Part shown: piece after piece, positions 43,597-53,036 of the stretch | Position numbering within the stretch: position 1 is the first letter of the stretch | How the letters are laid out: every line of letters begins with the position of its first letter | NCBI RefSeq assembly: GCF_001536065.1 | Contig: NZ_CZVW01000009.1 | Location: 18,885-82,884, forward strand | Source of the DNA: Candidatus Chryseopegocella kryptomonas | Lineage (GTDB): Bacteria > Bacteroidota > Ignavibacteria > Kryptoniales > Kryptoniaceae | Reading direction: 5' to 3' | DNA: 64,000 bases | Made by a program: the position numbers and the translations under genes | Notes under the pieces: model-generated | What the model saw: only the letters and a program-made list of their open reading frames with translations | Told to the model about the DNA's origin: nothing | The model's database searches: none

Positions 43597-44559
43597 ATGT
43601 CCAAAATTTACATCAAAATCGCAGATGTTGATGAATTTGAAAACTTTAACCTATCTTCCCCACAATCAAATCCATTTCAAAGCATAAACTGGCTCAAATC
43701 ATATGCAGAGATATTTGACTTTTCAATTAACACTATACTCGTTAAAAAAGGTGATGAAACAGTCGCCGGTTTAATTTTACCGATTAAGAAAAAATTTTCC
43801 TTCAAAATTTCCACTCCGCTTCTTTTCACATATTACAGCGGAATTTTATTTAAAAATTTTCACCGTGAAAAACCTCAAAAACAAATAACAGAGATAAACG
43901 AAAGCATCGCAAAAATCCACGAATATCTTTCGCAAACTTTACATTTTTTTGTTCTAAAACTTCATCACACAATCCTTGACACAAGGCAGTTCAAATGGCT
44001 TGGCTACAAAATCAAACCACGGCATACTTTCATACTAAACACAGAATCGCCAGAGCGAATTTGGGATGGATTTAGCAATTCGCTCAAAAGAAAAATTAAA
44101 TATGCACAAGAGCAAGGTTTTGAAGTTAAAAAATCTAACACAGTGGATAAACTTGCCGAACACCAAATTTTAAGCTATGAGAGGACAGGCAGGAAATTTT
44201 TCGTCAACATTGAAAAATTAAAATTACTTCTTGAAAAACTTGTTGAGAGAAATATGCTTCAGGTTTATCATCTCATTGATAAAACTGGTGAAATAATCGC
44301 ATCTCGCGGGATTTCAATCTGGGGTGATAAAGCTTACGACATAGTCGCAGGAACGCAGAACAAGGAAATTGATTTCGCTTCACATTTTCTCGTCTGGAAA
44401 ATTTTAGAAGATCTTTCAAATTACGGTGTCAAAGAATTTGACTTCTGCGGTGCGGATATACCAAGTGTTTCTTTTTTCAAAATGCAGTTTGGTGGCGAAA
44501 TAAAAGTTTCTTTTGAGGTAAGTTATGCCAAAGGGTTTCTGAAAATTTTAACGAAATGA
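43597..44559 (+). CDS. FemAB/GNAT-like acyltransferase
   Basis: A 320-residue protein of the FemAB-related GNAT group (acetyltransferase 6 type). The N-terminal half has NPFQSINWLKSYAEIF, and the C-terminal half NSLKRKIKYAQEQGFEVKK, then SRGISIWGDKAYDIVAGTQN and VKEFDFCGADIPSVSFFKMQFGG, the usual pattern of these enzymes. They add amino acids to peptidoglycan or acyl groups to polysaccharide building blocks; in Gram-negatives such genes often belong to exopolysaccharide sets. Its stop overlaps the flippase start by four bases, supporting a surface polysaccharide role. Confidence 0.78.
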   Translation: MSKIYIKIADVDEFENFNLSSPQSNPFQSINWLKSYAEIFDFSINTILVKKGDETVAGLILPIKKKFSFKISTPLLFTYYSGILFKNFHREKPQKQITEINESIAKIHEYLSQTLHFFVLKLHHTILDTRQFKWLGYKIKPRHTFILNTESPERIWDGFSNSLKRKIKYAQEQGFEVKKSNTVDKLAEHQILSYERTGRKFFVNIEKLKLLLEKLVERNMLQVYHLIDKTGEIIASRGISIWGDKAYDIVAGTQNKEIDFASHFLVWKILEDLSNYGVKEFDFCGADIPSVSFFKMQFGGEIKVSFEVSYAKGFLKILTK

Positions 44560-45989
44560 AAATGCTGGACAATTTTGGAATTGTTAAAAAAGCAAGTTTT
44601 GTCAGCTTATCAAGAATTGTCAATCTTCTTGGACTTTTGATAATAACGATAATTCTTGCGAGATACTTTTCAAAATCTGAATTTGCATCTTACGATCAAC
44701 TCTGGCTCATTTTTAACACGATAACCCCAATCATCTCATTTGCTTTCACAAGTTCAATTTATTTCTTCGGAGCCCGTGATAACGCAGTGGAATATATAAC
44801 AAATATATTCTTAACACTTTTAACCGCAGGAGCGATCTTAACACTTTCACTTTTCCTGTTAAAAGCAGAAATATCTTCTCTTTTCAACAATGTCTTATTT
44901 GCGAAAAATTTCCCATATTTTGCCCCATTTCTTCTATTTTCAATTCCATCTCTAATTCTTGACGCAATTCTTGTATTAAAAAGCGAATTCAAAAAACTCC
45001 TTCTCGTTTCATCAATCACAATATCTTTCTATTTTCTCACCGTCATCTTTTGTGTTCTCCTGAAAAAAGACACATCCTTTATCTTTGCGGGTCTTTCAAC
45101 AATTGCTTTCGGCAGATTGATTTACACCGCTTATATGATTAAAAATTTTAACGAAAAAAAATCACGCTTTAAATTTTCAATTTCAACATTAAGCGAGATC
45201 ACTTCATATACAATTCCATTGATGCTTGGACACATCAGCGCTTCGCTTTCAAGACAAGTTGATAAATATATCATCGCAAGTAATTTCAATACAGAACTTT
45301 ACGCAACATATACGATCGCTGCGAAAGAACTTCCAATCGTTCCAGTAATAACAAGTTCCTTTATCGCCGTTGTCCTTCCAGAGATCAGCAAACTTCACAA
45401 GGTTGGTAAAAACTCTGAGATTGCCAAATTGTTAAATGATGTCGTAAAATCAACATCAATTTTAATCATTCCAACATTTGTCTATCTTATGCTTTTTTCA
45501 AAAGAGTTTATCCTCGTTCTCTTTTCGGACAAATACATTGGAAGTGTTCCAATTTTCAGAGTTTATTTATTTTTCCTTCTGACAAGGGTTCTCGTTTTTA
45601 GCCCGGTGCTTTCATCTCTCGGCAGACAAAAAGTTTATATGTTCGTGTCTTTGTTTGATCTCATTTTAAATGTTTTGCTCGGTCTTGTTTTTGTGAAATT
45701 ATTTGGATTGCTCGGACCAGCGATCGCAGTTGTCACTTCAACATATTTTGAGGCAATTTTAATGCTCTTCTTCATTTCAAGGGCATTAAATCGCATCTCT
45801 TTAAGCCAAATTTTGCCTTTCAACTTCATTTTTAAAATTTTCATTTTCTCACTTGTATCGGCGTTGATAAGTTTTTTCATTGGTAAATTGTTTGAGGATT
45901 TGATTCTAAAATTTATTTTAAGTGCGATTTCCTTTGCGATCATTTACTTTTTGACATTGCGTTTGTGGAGTTTGATGTTTAAGATTTGA
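44556..45989 (+). CDS. Polysaccharide/lipid-linked oligosaccharide flippase (MVF/Wzx-like)
   Basis: A 477-residue membrane protein with about 12-14 helices and the MATE/MVF-like layout: early ASFVSLSRIVNLLGLLIITI, ARYFSKSEFASYDQLWLIF, and a later LGHISASLSRQVDKYIIASN and YATYTIAAKELPIVPVI, common in Wzx-type flippases. It probably moves lipid-linked glycans across the inner membrane. It is translationally coupled with the FemAB-like gene. No polymerase or glycosyltransferase is adjacent. Confidence 0.82.
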   Translation: MKMLDNFGIVKKASFVSLSRIVNLLGLLIITIILARYFSKSEFASYDQLWLIFNTITPIISFAFTSSIYFFGARDNAVEYITNIFLTLLTAGAILTLSLFLLKAEISSLFNNVLFAKNFPYFAPFLLFSIPSLILDAILVLKSEFKKLLLVSSITISFYFLTVIFCVLLKKDTSFIFAGLSTIAFGRLIYTAYMIKNFNEKKSRFKFSISTLSEITSYTIPLMLGHISASLSRQVDKYIIASNFNTELYATYTIAAKELPIVPVITSSFIAVVLPEISKLHKVGKNSEIAKLLNDVVKSTSILIIPTFVYLMLFSKEFILVLFSDKYIGSVPIFRVYLFFLLTRVLVFSPVLSSLGRQKVYMFVSLFDLILNVLLGLVFVKLFGLLGPAIAVVTSTYFEAILMLFFISRALNRISLSQILPFNFIFKIFIFSLVSALISFFIGKLFEDLILKFILSAISFAIIYFLTLRLWSLMFKI

Positions 45990-46060
45990 ATTTTTCATTT
46001 TTATTTTCAAAATTTTAACTGCATAAGCACGAAATCAAAAAACAAAGGAGGAGATTAAAA

Positions 46061-47479
46061 ATGTCCGATTTCAGAATTGAAAAAGACGCACTTGTGGAAG
46101 TAAAAGTCCCAGATTGGGCATTGTGGGGGGCTCAAACACAAAGAGCAGTTGAAAACTTCCCAATAAGTGGGATAAGATTCCCAAGAACATTTATCAAAGC
46201 AATTGGTCTTGTTAAGTATTGTGCAGCTAAAGTGAATAAAGAACTCGGGCTACTTGATGAGACAAAGGCAAACGCAATTATGGAAGCTGCAAAAGAGGTA
46301 ATTGACGGGAAACTTGATGAACATTTTCCGCTTGATATTTTTCAAACTGGTTCGGGAACATCAACAAATATGAACGCAAATGAGGTCATTGCAAATCGTG
46401 CCTGTGAAATTTTGGGCGCAAAAAGAGGTGAAAAATCCGTCGTTCACCCAAACGATCATGTAAATTTGGGACAATCGTCAAATGATGTGATCCCAGCATG
46501 TATTCACATTTCATCGGCAATCGCTTTAAAAGAACAACTTTTGCCAGCGCTTGAAAAACTTCACAATGCCCTAAAAGAAAAAGCGAAAGAATTTGACGAC
46601 ATCGTCAAAACCGGAAGAACCCATCTTATGGATGCAATGCCTGTGAGATTGGGGCAGGAATTTTCTGGATATGCTGCACAAATTGAACTTGCGATTGAAA
46701 GGATTAACTCTGTTCTTCCAAGATTACACGAGCTTGCACTTGGTGGAACTGCGGTTGGAACTGGAATTAACACTCATCCTGAATTTGGGAAGAGAATTGC
46801 TGAAGCACTTGCACAGGAAACTGGAATTCCTTTCAAAGAAACACGAAATCATTTTTCAGCCCAAGCATCAATGGATACAGCGGTTGAATTAAGCGGTGCG
46901 TTAAAAGCTCTTGCTGTTGCACTTTATAAAATTGCAAACGATTTAAGATGGATGAATTCTGGTCCTCAAGCAGGTCTTGCCGAAATACGACTCCCCGCCC
47001 TTCAACCCGGTTCATCTATAATGCCTGGGAAAATTAATCCTGTAATTCCAGAGGCGGTAATTATGGTCGCAATGCAAGTAATTGGAAACGATTCAGTTGT
47101 AACGCTTGCTGGTTCATCTGGAAATTTTGAACTTAATGTCGCTCTCCCGGTTATAGCAAGAAATCTTCTTGAATCAATCACGATACTTGCAAATGCAAGC
47201 AATGTCTTTGTTGACAAGTGCATAAATGGAATTGTTGCAAACAAAAAACATATGGAACGCCTCGCTGCTCAGAACGCAATTCTTGCAACCGCACTTACAC
47301 CTCATATCGGATATGATAAAGCAGCGCAGATTGTTAAGAAAGCAATGGCTGAAAATAAGACAATCCGTGAGGTTGTGCTTGAACTTGGATGGATGAAGGA
47401 AGATGAACTTGATAAAGTTCTTGACATACGGAAGATGACGGAAGGTGGATTCGTTGCAGGTGTCTCAGGTGGTGGATGA
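46061..47479 (+). CDS. fumC: Class II fumarate hydratase
   Basis: Iron-independent, heat-stable fumarase of the citric acid cycle, 472 residues. Motifs: WALWGAQTQRAVENFPISG, QTGSGTSTNMNANEV, HPNDHVNLGQSSNDVIP, TGRTHLMDAMPVRLGQEF, and the signature GSSIMPGKINPVIPE with the catalytic Ser. It has a very strong ribosome site (AAAGGAGGAG). It is flanked by its own terminator and works on the product of complex II, also encoded in this window. Confidence 0.96.
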   Translation: MSDFRIEKDALVEVKVPDWALWGAQTQRAVENFPISGIRFPRTFIKAIGLVKYCAAKVNKELGLLDETKANAIMEAAKEVIDGKLDEHFPLDIFQTGSGTSTNMNANEVIANRACEILGAKRGEKSVVHPNDHVNLGQSSNDVIPACIHISSAIALKEQLLPALEKLHNALKEKAKEFDDIVKTGRTHLMDAMPVRLGQEFSGYAAQIELAIERINSVLPRLHELALGGTAVGTGINTHPEFGKRIAEALAQETGIPFKETRNHFSAQASMDTAVELSGALKALAVALYKIANDLRWMNSGPQAGLAEIRLPALQPGSSIMPGKINPVIPEAVIMVAMQVIGNDSVVTLAGSSGNFELNVALPVIARNLLESITILANASNVFVDKCINGIVANKKHMERLAAQNAILATALTPHIGYDKAAQIVKKAMAENKTIREVVLELGWMKEDELDKVLDIRKMTEGGFVAGVSGGG

Positions 47480-47486
47480 TTTAGCC

Positions 47487-47518
47487 ACCGCAGGGCTTCG
47501 TCCCTGCGGTTCTTTTTT
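47487..47518 (+). terminator. Rho-independent terminator after fumC
   Basis: ACCGCAGGG (47487-47495) and CCCTGCGGT (47502-47510) form a 9-base-pair stem with a six-base CTTCGT loop, followed by TCTTTTTT. It lies eight bases after the fumC stop. Confidence 0.93.
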
Positions 47519-47547
47519 AATTCAAAAAATAAAATCTGAATTGAAAA

Positions 47548-48729
47548 ATGAACATTGAAAAAATACAAAAAACACTTTCTGAACTTGGAATTGATGGCTG
47601 GTTGTTTTACGACTTTCACAACCGAGATAAAATTGGAATGAAAATTCTCGGTTTATCACTTCAAGGACTTGCGACAAGAAGATGGTTCTACTTTATTCCC
47701 GCCAATGGAAATCCAAGAAAACTTGTTCACAGAGTTGAACCAGATAAACTTGATTCACTGCCAGGTGAAAAATTTTACTATTCGGGATGGCGTGAATTGC
47801 ACGAAAAACTTAAAGAGATTCTTGGAACTCCGAAAAAAATTGCAATGCAATATTCACCTTTAAATTCAATTCCCTACATTTCAATTGTTGACGCCGGGAC
47901 AGTTGAACTTATCCGAAGTTTGGGACACGAAGTTGTTTCATCAGCTGATCTTGTTCAAATTTTTGAAGCATTGATTGATGAAAAATTAATTCAAACGCAT
48001 TTTGAAGCTGGAAAACTTGTTGATGAAACTCTTGATGAAGCATTTGAAGAGATAAGAAAAGGGATTAAAACTGGAAAGTATAAAACAGAATACGAGATCC
48101 AGCAATTTATTTTAAAAAGATTTTATGACAAGGGCTTAACATCCGATGAAGATCCGCCAATTGTTGGAGTAAACGAACATCCTGTTAATCCACACTTTTA
48201 CCCAACCCCGGAAAACAGCGTTGAAATTAAACCCGGTGACAAACTTTTGATTGATTTATGGGCAAAGAAAAACGAACCAGGAGCGATATTTTACGATATA
48301 ACATGGTGCGCTTTCATAGGCGATGATCCGCCGGAAGATTATGTTAAAATCTTTCACATCGTAAGAGATGCAAGAAGAGAAGCTTTAAAATTTTTGCAAG
48401 ATCGTTTGAATCAAAATCAAGAAGTCGCCGGATGGGAAGTTGATGAAGTCGCAAGAAAATATATTCAGGAGAAAGGTTATGGCGAATTCTTTACACATCG
48501 GACAGGACACTCAATCGGGGAAAATGTCCACGGCAACGGAGCAAACATTGATAATTTTGAAACGCAAGATTTGAGAAAACTTGTCCCAGGATGTCTTTTC
48601 TCACTTGAACCCGGAATTTATATACCCGGAAAGATGGGCGTTAGATCAGAAGTAAATGTTTATATTAACTCTGAAAAGAAAGCACTGATAACAGGAAGAG
48701 AACAGGAAGAACTCGTTTTAATCTATTAA
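47548..48729 (+). CDS. M24 family metallopeptidase (Xaa-Pro aminopeptidase-like)
   Basis: A 393-residue cytoplasmic peptidase with an N-terminal creatinase-like domain (about 1-150) and a pita-bread catalytic domain. The five metal ligands can be seen: Asp in LLIDLWAKK, Asp in FYDITWC, His in THRTGHSIGENVHG, Glu in FSLEPGIYIPG and Glu in VRSEVNVY. It probably removes N-terminal residues from peptides with Pro at position two. Its stop lies 18 bases before the Na+/solute symporter gene, so peptide breakdown and uptake may be linked. Confidence 0.9.
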   Translation: MNIEKIQKTLSELGIDGWLFYDFHNRDKIGMKILGLSLQGLATRRWFYFIPANGNPRKLVHRVEPDKLDSLPGEKFYYSGWRELHEKLKEILGTPKKIAMQYSPLNSIPYISIVDAGTVELIRSLGHEVVSSADLVQIFEALIDEKLIQTHFEAGKLVDETLDEAFEEIRKGIKTGKYKTEYEIQQFILKRFYDKGLTSDEDPPIVGVNEHPVNPHFYPTPENSVEIKPGDKLLIDLWAKKNEPGAIFYDITWCAFIGDDPPEDYVKIFHIVRDARREALKFLQDRLNQNQEVAGWEVDEVARKYIQEKGYGEFFTHRTGHSIGENVHGNGANIDNFETQDLRKLVPGCLFSLEPGIYIPGKMGVRSEVNVYINSEKKALITGREQEELVLIY

Positions 48730-48747
48730 AAACAAAGAGGAGATAAA

Positions 48748-50175
48748 ATGTTTTTAACAGCGATAATTGTCTATCTTGCCATCTTACTTGCAGTTGGCAT
48801 CTACAAAACTAGAACTGTTAAGACGCAGGAAGATTTTATGGTTGCAGGCAGAGCAACTCCTGTTTATAAACTTGTTGGAACTTTGCTTGCGACATGGATT
48901 GGCTCTGGAAGTATAATTGCTGGTGCGGGGCTTGCATACAGAGTTGGATTTTCCGAACTTTGGCTCTCGGCAGGTGCTTGGGTTGCAATTGTAATCGTAT
49001 ATTTTCTCGCAGGAAGAGTCAGAAAAATTGCACAGTACACAATGCCAGACATACTTGAACAAAGATATAACAAATGGGCAAGAATTCTCGGGACAATTAC
49101 CATCGTAATCGCTTATGTCACAATTGCAAGTTATCAATTTAAAGGTGGTGCATTTGTTTTAAATCTTGTTGCAGGAATTCCAGTTGAACAAGGGATAATT
49201 ATAACCGCTGCTTTCGTCGTTCTTTTTACCGCTCTTGCAGGTTTAATTTCAGTCATCACGATGGACATTATAAACGGAACTTTGATGCTTCTTGGAATTG
49301 CGCTTGCTGTGCCAATTGTTTTACACGATGTTGGTGGATGGACAACGGTAAGAGAAACTCTTCCGCCTGATAGATTTGCTGTTTTCGGAAAAAAAGATTT
49401 TGTATGGGCGATGGGTGTCTTCTTTCCAACATTTTTCCTACTGCTTGGCGAATCAAGTATGTATCAAAAATTTTTCAGCGCAAAAGATGCAAAATCCGCA
49501 AGACAAGCAGTCATCTTCTGGGTCATCGGAACGATAATAATTGAAACATCAATTACTGCACTTGCTGTTTTCGCAAGCGTTAAGTTTAAACTTGAAGAAA
49601 CAGAAAAAGTAATTTTACATCTTGCAACTCACGGCAGTGAAATCGGTCTCCCTCCTATCATCGGAATTATGCTAATAGTCGCTGCAATGGCGATAATAAT
49701 ATCAACCGCAAACAGTTTTCTCTTGACACCAAGCACAAATCTGACAAGAGATATTTATCAAAGATTCATAAATCCAAACGCAACTCATAAGCAGATAATA
49801 ACTTTACAACGAATTTTAATTTTCGTCCTTGGTTTTCTCGGCTACCTTCTACTGACGAGATTTCAAACTGTTCTTCAAATGGCTTTAACTGCATACACAA
49901 TGATTGGAGCGGGACTTACACCCGCACTTCTTGCTGCTTTTCTCTGGAAAAGAGTAACAACGGCAGGTGGAGTTGCAAGCATAGCAACAGGTATGGGAAT
50001 AACATTGATAATCACACTGATAAATATGTTTAGAAAAGAACCATTGCTTGAAGCCGACTACATCGTCCTGCCAGCTGCTGCTGGTTCAATACTTGTTTTG
50101 ATAGTCGTAAGTTTACTTACTCCACCAGATCCACCAGAAAAATGGAAACCATTTGTTGAAAATAATAAAGATTAA
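48748..50175 (+). CDS. Sodium:solute symporter family transporter
   Basis: A 475-residue protein of the SSS family with about 13 helices. Marks: TQEDFMVAGRATPVYKLVG, LATWIGSGSIIAGAGLAYR, RVRKIAQYTMPDILEQRY, STANSFLLTPSTNLTRDIYQ with Na+-site Ser/Thr residues. The substrate is unknown; sugars, proline and other amino acids are possible. A strong ribosome site AGAGGAG precedes it. It is flanked by a peptidase gene and a beta-lactamase-like gene in the same direction. Na+ coupling fits the NhaD-type antiporter found elsewhere in the window. Confidence 0.88.
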   Translation: MFLTAIIVYLAILLAVGIYKTRTVKTQEDFMVAGRATPVYKLVGTLLATWIGSGSIIAGAGLAYRVGFSELWLSAGAWVAIVIVYFLAGRVRKIAQYTMPDILEQRYNKWARILGTITIVIAYVTIASYQFKGGAFVLNLVAGIPVEQGIIITAAFVVLFTALAGLISVITMDIINGTLMLLGIALAVPIVLHDVGGWTTVRETLPPDRFAVFGKKDFVWAMGVFFPTFFLLLGESSMYQKFFSAKDAKSARQAVIFWVIGTIIIETSITALAVFASVKFKLEETEKVILHLATHGSEIGLPPIIGIMLIVAAMAIIISTANSFLLTPSTNLTRDIYQRFINPNATHKQIITLQRILIFVLGFLGYLLLTRFQTVLQMALTAYTMIGAGLTPALLAAFLWKRVTTAGGVASIATGMGITLIITLINMFRKEPLLEADYIVLPAAAGSILVLIVVSLLTPPDPPEKWKPFVENNKD

Positions 50176-50181
50176 CCCAAA

Positions 50182-51081
50182 ATGAAAAAAATTATTTTTC
50201 CCTTGATCGCAATTTTCTCAATCGCAATATCTCAACCCGAAAATCTTGAAATACTGCACAAAAAAACATTTGAAAAAATAAAGTTCATCGCTGATACTTC
50301 AAACGGTGTCATAGGAGTTGCAATAAAAAACCTTGCTACGGGCGAAACATTTTTAATCAACGAAAATCTTCTTTTCCCACAAGGAAGCGCCATTAAAATT
50401 CCAATCCTTGTTGAAGTTTTGAAACAAGCAAATGAAGGAAAATTTAAACTGACAGACAAAATTAAAATTGAAAAGAAATATCAAGTTGGTGGAAGCGGTG
50501 TTTTAAAAGAATTCGGGGACGGGCTTTCTGAGCTAAGCATATACGATCTTGCGGTTCTTATGATAACCGTAAGTGATAACACAGCAACAAATATATTGAT
50601 TGATCTTGTCGGAATGGAAAATGTAAATAAAACACTTGAAAAACTTGGATTTAAAAACACAAAGCTTCAACGCAAGATGATTCGCCCAGATGCATCCGCA
50701 AGAGGCGAAGAAAATCTTTCAACTCCATTTGAAGCGATGAAATTTATGGAGATGCTTTACAAAGGACAAATTGTAAGCAAAGAGATATCTGAACAAGCGA
50801 TCAAAATTTTAAAAAAGGAAAAAGAAGCGAACTTGAATAAATATCTTCCACAGAACATTGAAATTGCGAATAAACCTGGAGGAATTGAAGGCGTAACCTG
50901 TGAATGGGGAATTGTTTTTCTTCCAAGACATCCGTATGTTATAATCATAATGAGTAATTATAACTTAACATCAGCTGGTGAAACAATCGCACAAATTTCA
51001 AAAATTGCATACGAACATTTCTGGCGCACCTCACTTTCAACAAAATATGGAACAAGAGTCCCAATTGAATTATTAAAGTGA
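50182..51081 (+). CDS. Class A beta-lactamase-related serine hydrolase, exported
   Basis: A 299-residue periplasmic serine hydrolase. The signal peptide spans about residues 1-18. The penicillin-recognising motifs are SAIK (SxxK, Ser 69), SDN (131-133) and an omega-loop-like RGEEN with Glu near 176. The third motif reads KPG (231-233) in place of KTG/KSG, as in a large group of poorly known class A relatives. Beta-lactam hydrolysis is therefore not assured; it could be a DD-peptidase-like or esterase enzyme. It starts six bases after the symporter gene, so it may be in that operon. Confidence 0.82.
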   Translation: MKKIIFPLIAIFSIAISQPENLEILHKKTFEKIKFIADTSNGVIGVAIKNLATGETFLINENLLFPQGSAIKIPILVEVLKQANEGKFKLTDKIKIEKKYQVGGSGVLKEFGDGLSELSIYDLAVLMITVSDNTATNILIDLVGMENVNKTLEKLGFKNTKLQRKMIRPDASARGEENLSTPFEAMKFMEMLYKGQIVSKEISEQAIKILKKEKEANLNKYLPQNIEIANKPGGIEGVTCEWGIVFLPRHPYVIIIMSNYNLTSAGETIAQISKIAYEHFWRTSLSTKYGTRVPIELLK

Positions 51082-51174
51082 AACTTTTTCAACACGAGAT
51101 AAAATCATTTTTCAATTTTCCAAAAATTTTTTAAATTTGTTAAAAATTTCGGGCTAACTTCTATCGGGCGAGAT

Positions 51175-51882
51175 TTGAGAATTGCGATTATTTCCGACAT
51201 ACATTCAAATCTTGAGGCATTGACAAAAGCTTTTGAAATCATTGAGACCAAAAACATTGACGAAATTGTTTGCCTTGGCGATATAGTTGGCTATGGAGCA
51301 AATCCAAATGAATGTGTTGAGCTGATAAGAAAACGTGTTAAGTATGTTGTGATGGGAAATCATGATTATGCGGTTGCGGTTGATCCGACGGAACTTTTTT
51401 ATTTTAGTTCCCACGCTCGTGAGTCAGACCTTTGGACGAGAGAAGTTTTAACAAAAGAAAATCTTGAATTTTTAAAATCTCTTCCCTTAACAATTTCATT
51501 TAAAAATCTTCTCTTTGTTCATTCCGCTCCAGCCCAACCAAAGGAATGGGAATATATATTCACCGAAGCTCAAGCAAGAATTCAATTTCAGTATTTCAAT
51601 GAAAAAATTTGTTTCATTGGTCATTCACATCTTCCCGGTGTCTTCCCCGAAAAAGGAACTTATAACGGTAAAATTGACAAAAACATAAGATACATCATCA
51701 ATGTTGGAAGCGTAGGTCAACCGAGAGATGGGGATTGGAGATTATGTTTTGGGATATTTGACACAGATACTTGGACATACGAGCAAATTCGGTCGGAATA
51801 TGATGTTGAAAAAGCGTCAATTAAAATTATACAAAATGGCTTGCCTGAGTTTCTCGCAAGGAGAATTCTTGTTGGTGTGTGA
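51175..51882 (+). CDS. Metallophosphoesterase (YfcE/MJ0936-like)
   Basis: A 235-residue calcineurin-like phosphoesterase. The metal-binding motifs are all present: SDIHSN (DxH), CLGDIVGYG (GDxxGYG), MGNHDYAV (GNHD), VHSAP and GHSHLPG (GHxH). The substrate is unknown; family members act on cyclic nucleotides, phosphodiesters or Ap4A. The start is TTG at 51175, which gives the N terminus MRIAIISDIHSNLEAL expected for the family. A TAAATTTG (-7-like) element lies at 51132-51139. The gene ends one base before the stop of the convergent VWA gene. Confidence 0.88.
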   Translation: MRIAIISDIHSNLEALTKAFEIIETKNIDEIVCLGDIVGYGANPNECVELIRKRVKYVVMGNHDYAVAVDPTELFYFSSHARESDLWTREVLTKENLEFLKSLPLTISFKNLLFVHSAPAQPKEWEYIFTEAQARIQFQYFNEKICFIGHSHLPGVFPEKGTYNGKIDKNIRYIINVGSVGQPRDGDWRLCFGIFDTDTWTYEQIRSEYDVEKASIKIIQNGLPEFLARRILVGV

Positions 51883-51883
51883 A

Positions 51884-52990
51884 TCAAAAATTATACTTAA
51901 TTCGCTTCCTTCGGTTTCTTATGTAATCAACAAATACAAACTCGCCCAATTTATCAAGCGATGAATAATATGCGCGTCCACGATTTGCCTTCGTTAACTC
52001 TTCAACAAAGTTAATTAAATACGGGTCTCGCGCAACCATAAATGTGCAAATTGTTATTTTCTCCCTTCGGCAGGCAACCGCTTCATCAAGCGTCTTATTC
52101 ACTATCTTTGGATCAAGCCCGAAAGAATTTTTATACAATCTTCCATCGGGTTCAAATATAGCTGAGGGTTTCCCATCCGTAACAAGGAAAATTTGTTTAT
52201 TCACATTTCCTTCCTTTCTCAACAAGTGCCTTGCAAGTCGCAACGCTGCCTTTGTGTTCGTATGATATGGACCAACACTCACAAATGGAAGCTCGGATAA
52301 AGTTATAAGTTTTGCATCGTCCCCGAAAACAACAATGTAAAGTTTATCTTTTGGAAATCTTGTCTTTATAAGCTCAGCAAGCGCAAGGGAAACTTGTTTC
52401 GCTGGTGTTATTCTATCCTCGCCATATAGAATCATACTATGACTTATGTCAAGCAAAATCACCGTCGCACACGAAGTCATAAATTCCGTCTCATAAACTT
52501 GCAAATCATCCTCTCTTATTGTGAAATCTTCAATCCCATCCCTTATCAAAGCATTTGTCACCGTTGAAGTCAAATCAATGTTTGTCGGCTGATCTCCAAA
52601 TTGATACGGTCTTGTCTCACTTAATCTATCAATTCCTTCACCAGAATGAGGCGTTTCGTGAAATCCGGATACAGGACTTTTCTTCAAACTTGTGAAAATT
52701 TCATTTAACGCATCTTGCCTTATTCTTTGAACTCCCTTTGTCGTCAAAATCATCATATCTTTTGCTTCTTCTATATAACCAAGCTCTTTAAGTTTTTGAA
52801 CGAAATCATCAAATGTAAAGTTTTCGTCAAATAAATCATTTTCTTCACCTATCGCTCTCATCCACTCAAGCGCTTCTCTCACATCTCCACTCGTTTTCAA
52901 AAGAAGATAACTGAAAAGCGAAAGCAACTGTTGCAACCTTTGCTCATCAGTCATTGATTGTTCCGTCCATTTTGAATATCTGATAAACAT
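51884..52990 (-). CDS. VWA-domain protein (CoxE/BatA-like, partner of an AAA+ ATPase)
   Basis: A soluble protein of about 368 residues. The N-terminal half (about 1-170) is helical and charged; the C-terminal half is a von Willebrand A domain with a full MIDAS: LDISHSM (DxSxS) and VTDGKPS with later Thr. Such proteins work with MoxR/ChlI-type ATPases as metal-dependent adaptors in enzyme activation or protein remodelling. A ChlI/MoxR-like ATPase gene is three genes upstream on the same strand (54334-55848). The start ATG 52990 with GGTGAT upstream is preferred over GTG 52999. Client unknown. Confidence 0.82.
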   Translation of the reverse strand: MFIRYSKWTEQSMTDEQRLQQLLSLFSYLLLKTSGDVREALEWMRAIGEENDLFDENFTFDDFVQKLKELGYIEEAKDMMILTTKGVQRIRQDALNEIFTSLKKSPVSGFHETPHSGEGIDRLSETRPYQFGDQPTNIDLTSTVTNALIRDGIEDFTIREDDLQVYETEFMTSCATVILLDISHSMILYGEDRITPAKQVSLALAELIKTRFPKDKLYIVVFGDDAKLITLSELPFVSVGPYHTNTKAALRLARHLLRKEGNVNKQIFLVTDGKPSAIFEPDGRLYKNSFGLDPKIVNKTLDEAVACRREKITICTFMVARDPYLINFVEELTKANRGRAYYSSLDKLGEFVFVDYIRNRRKRIKYNF

Positions 52991-53036
52991 TTCTATCACC
53001 AGATTTAATTTTCAATTAAAACCTAAACCAGTGAAA

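Noticed and set aside
43185..43604. Minus-strand frame opposite the 3' end of hslU
   Set aside because: Antisense shadow of a highly conserved gene, with Cys/Phe-rich composition unlike real proteins here.
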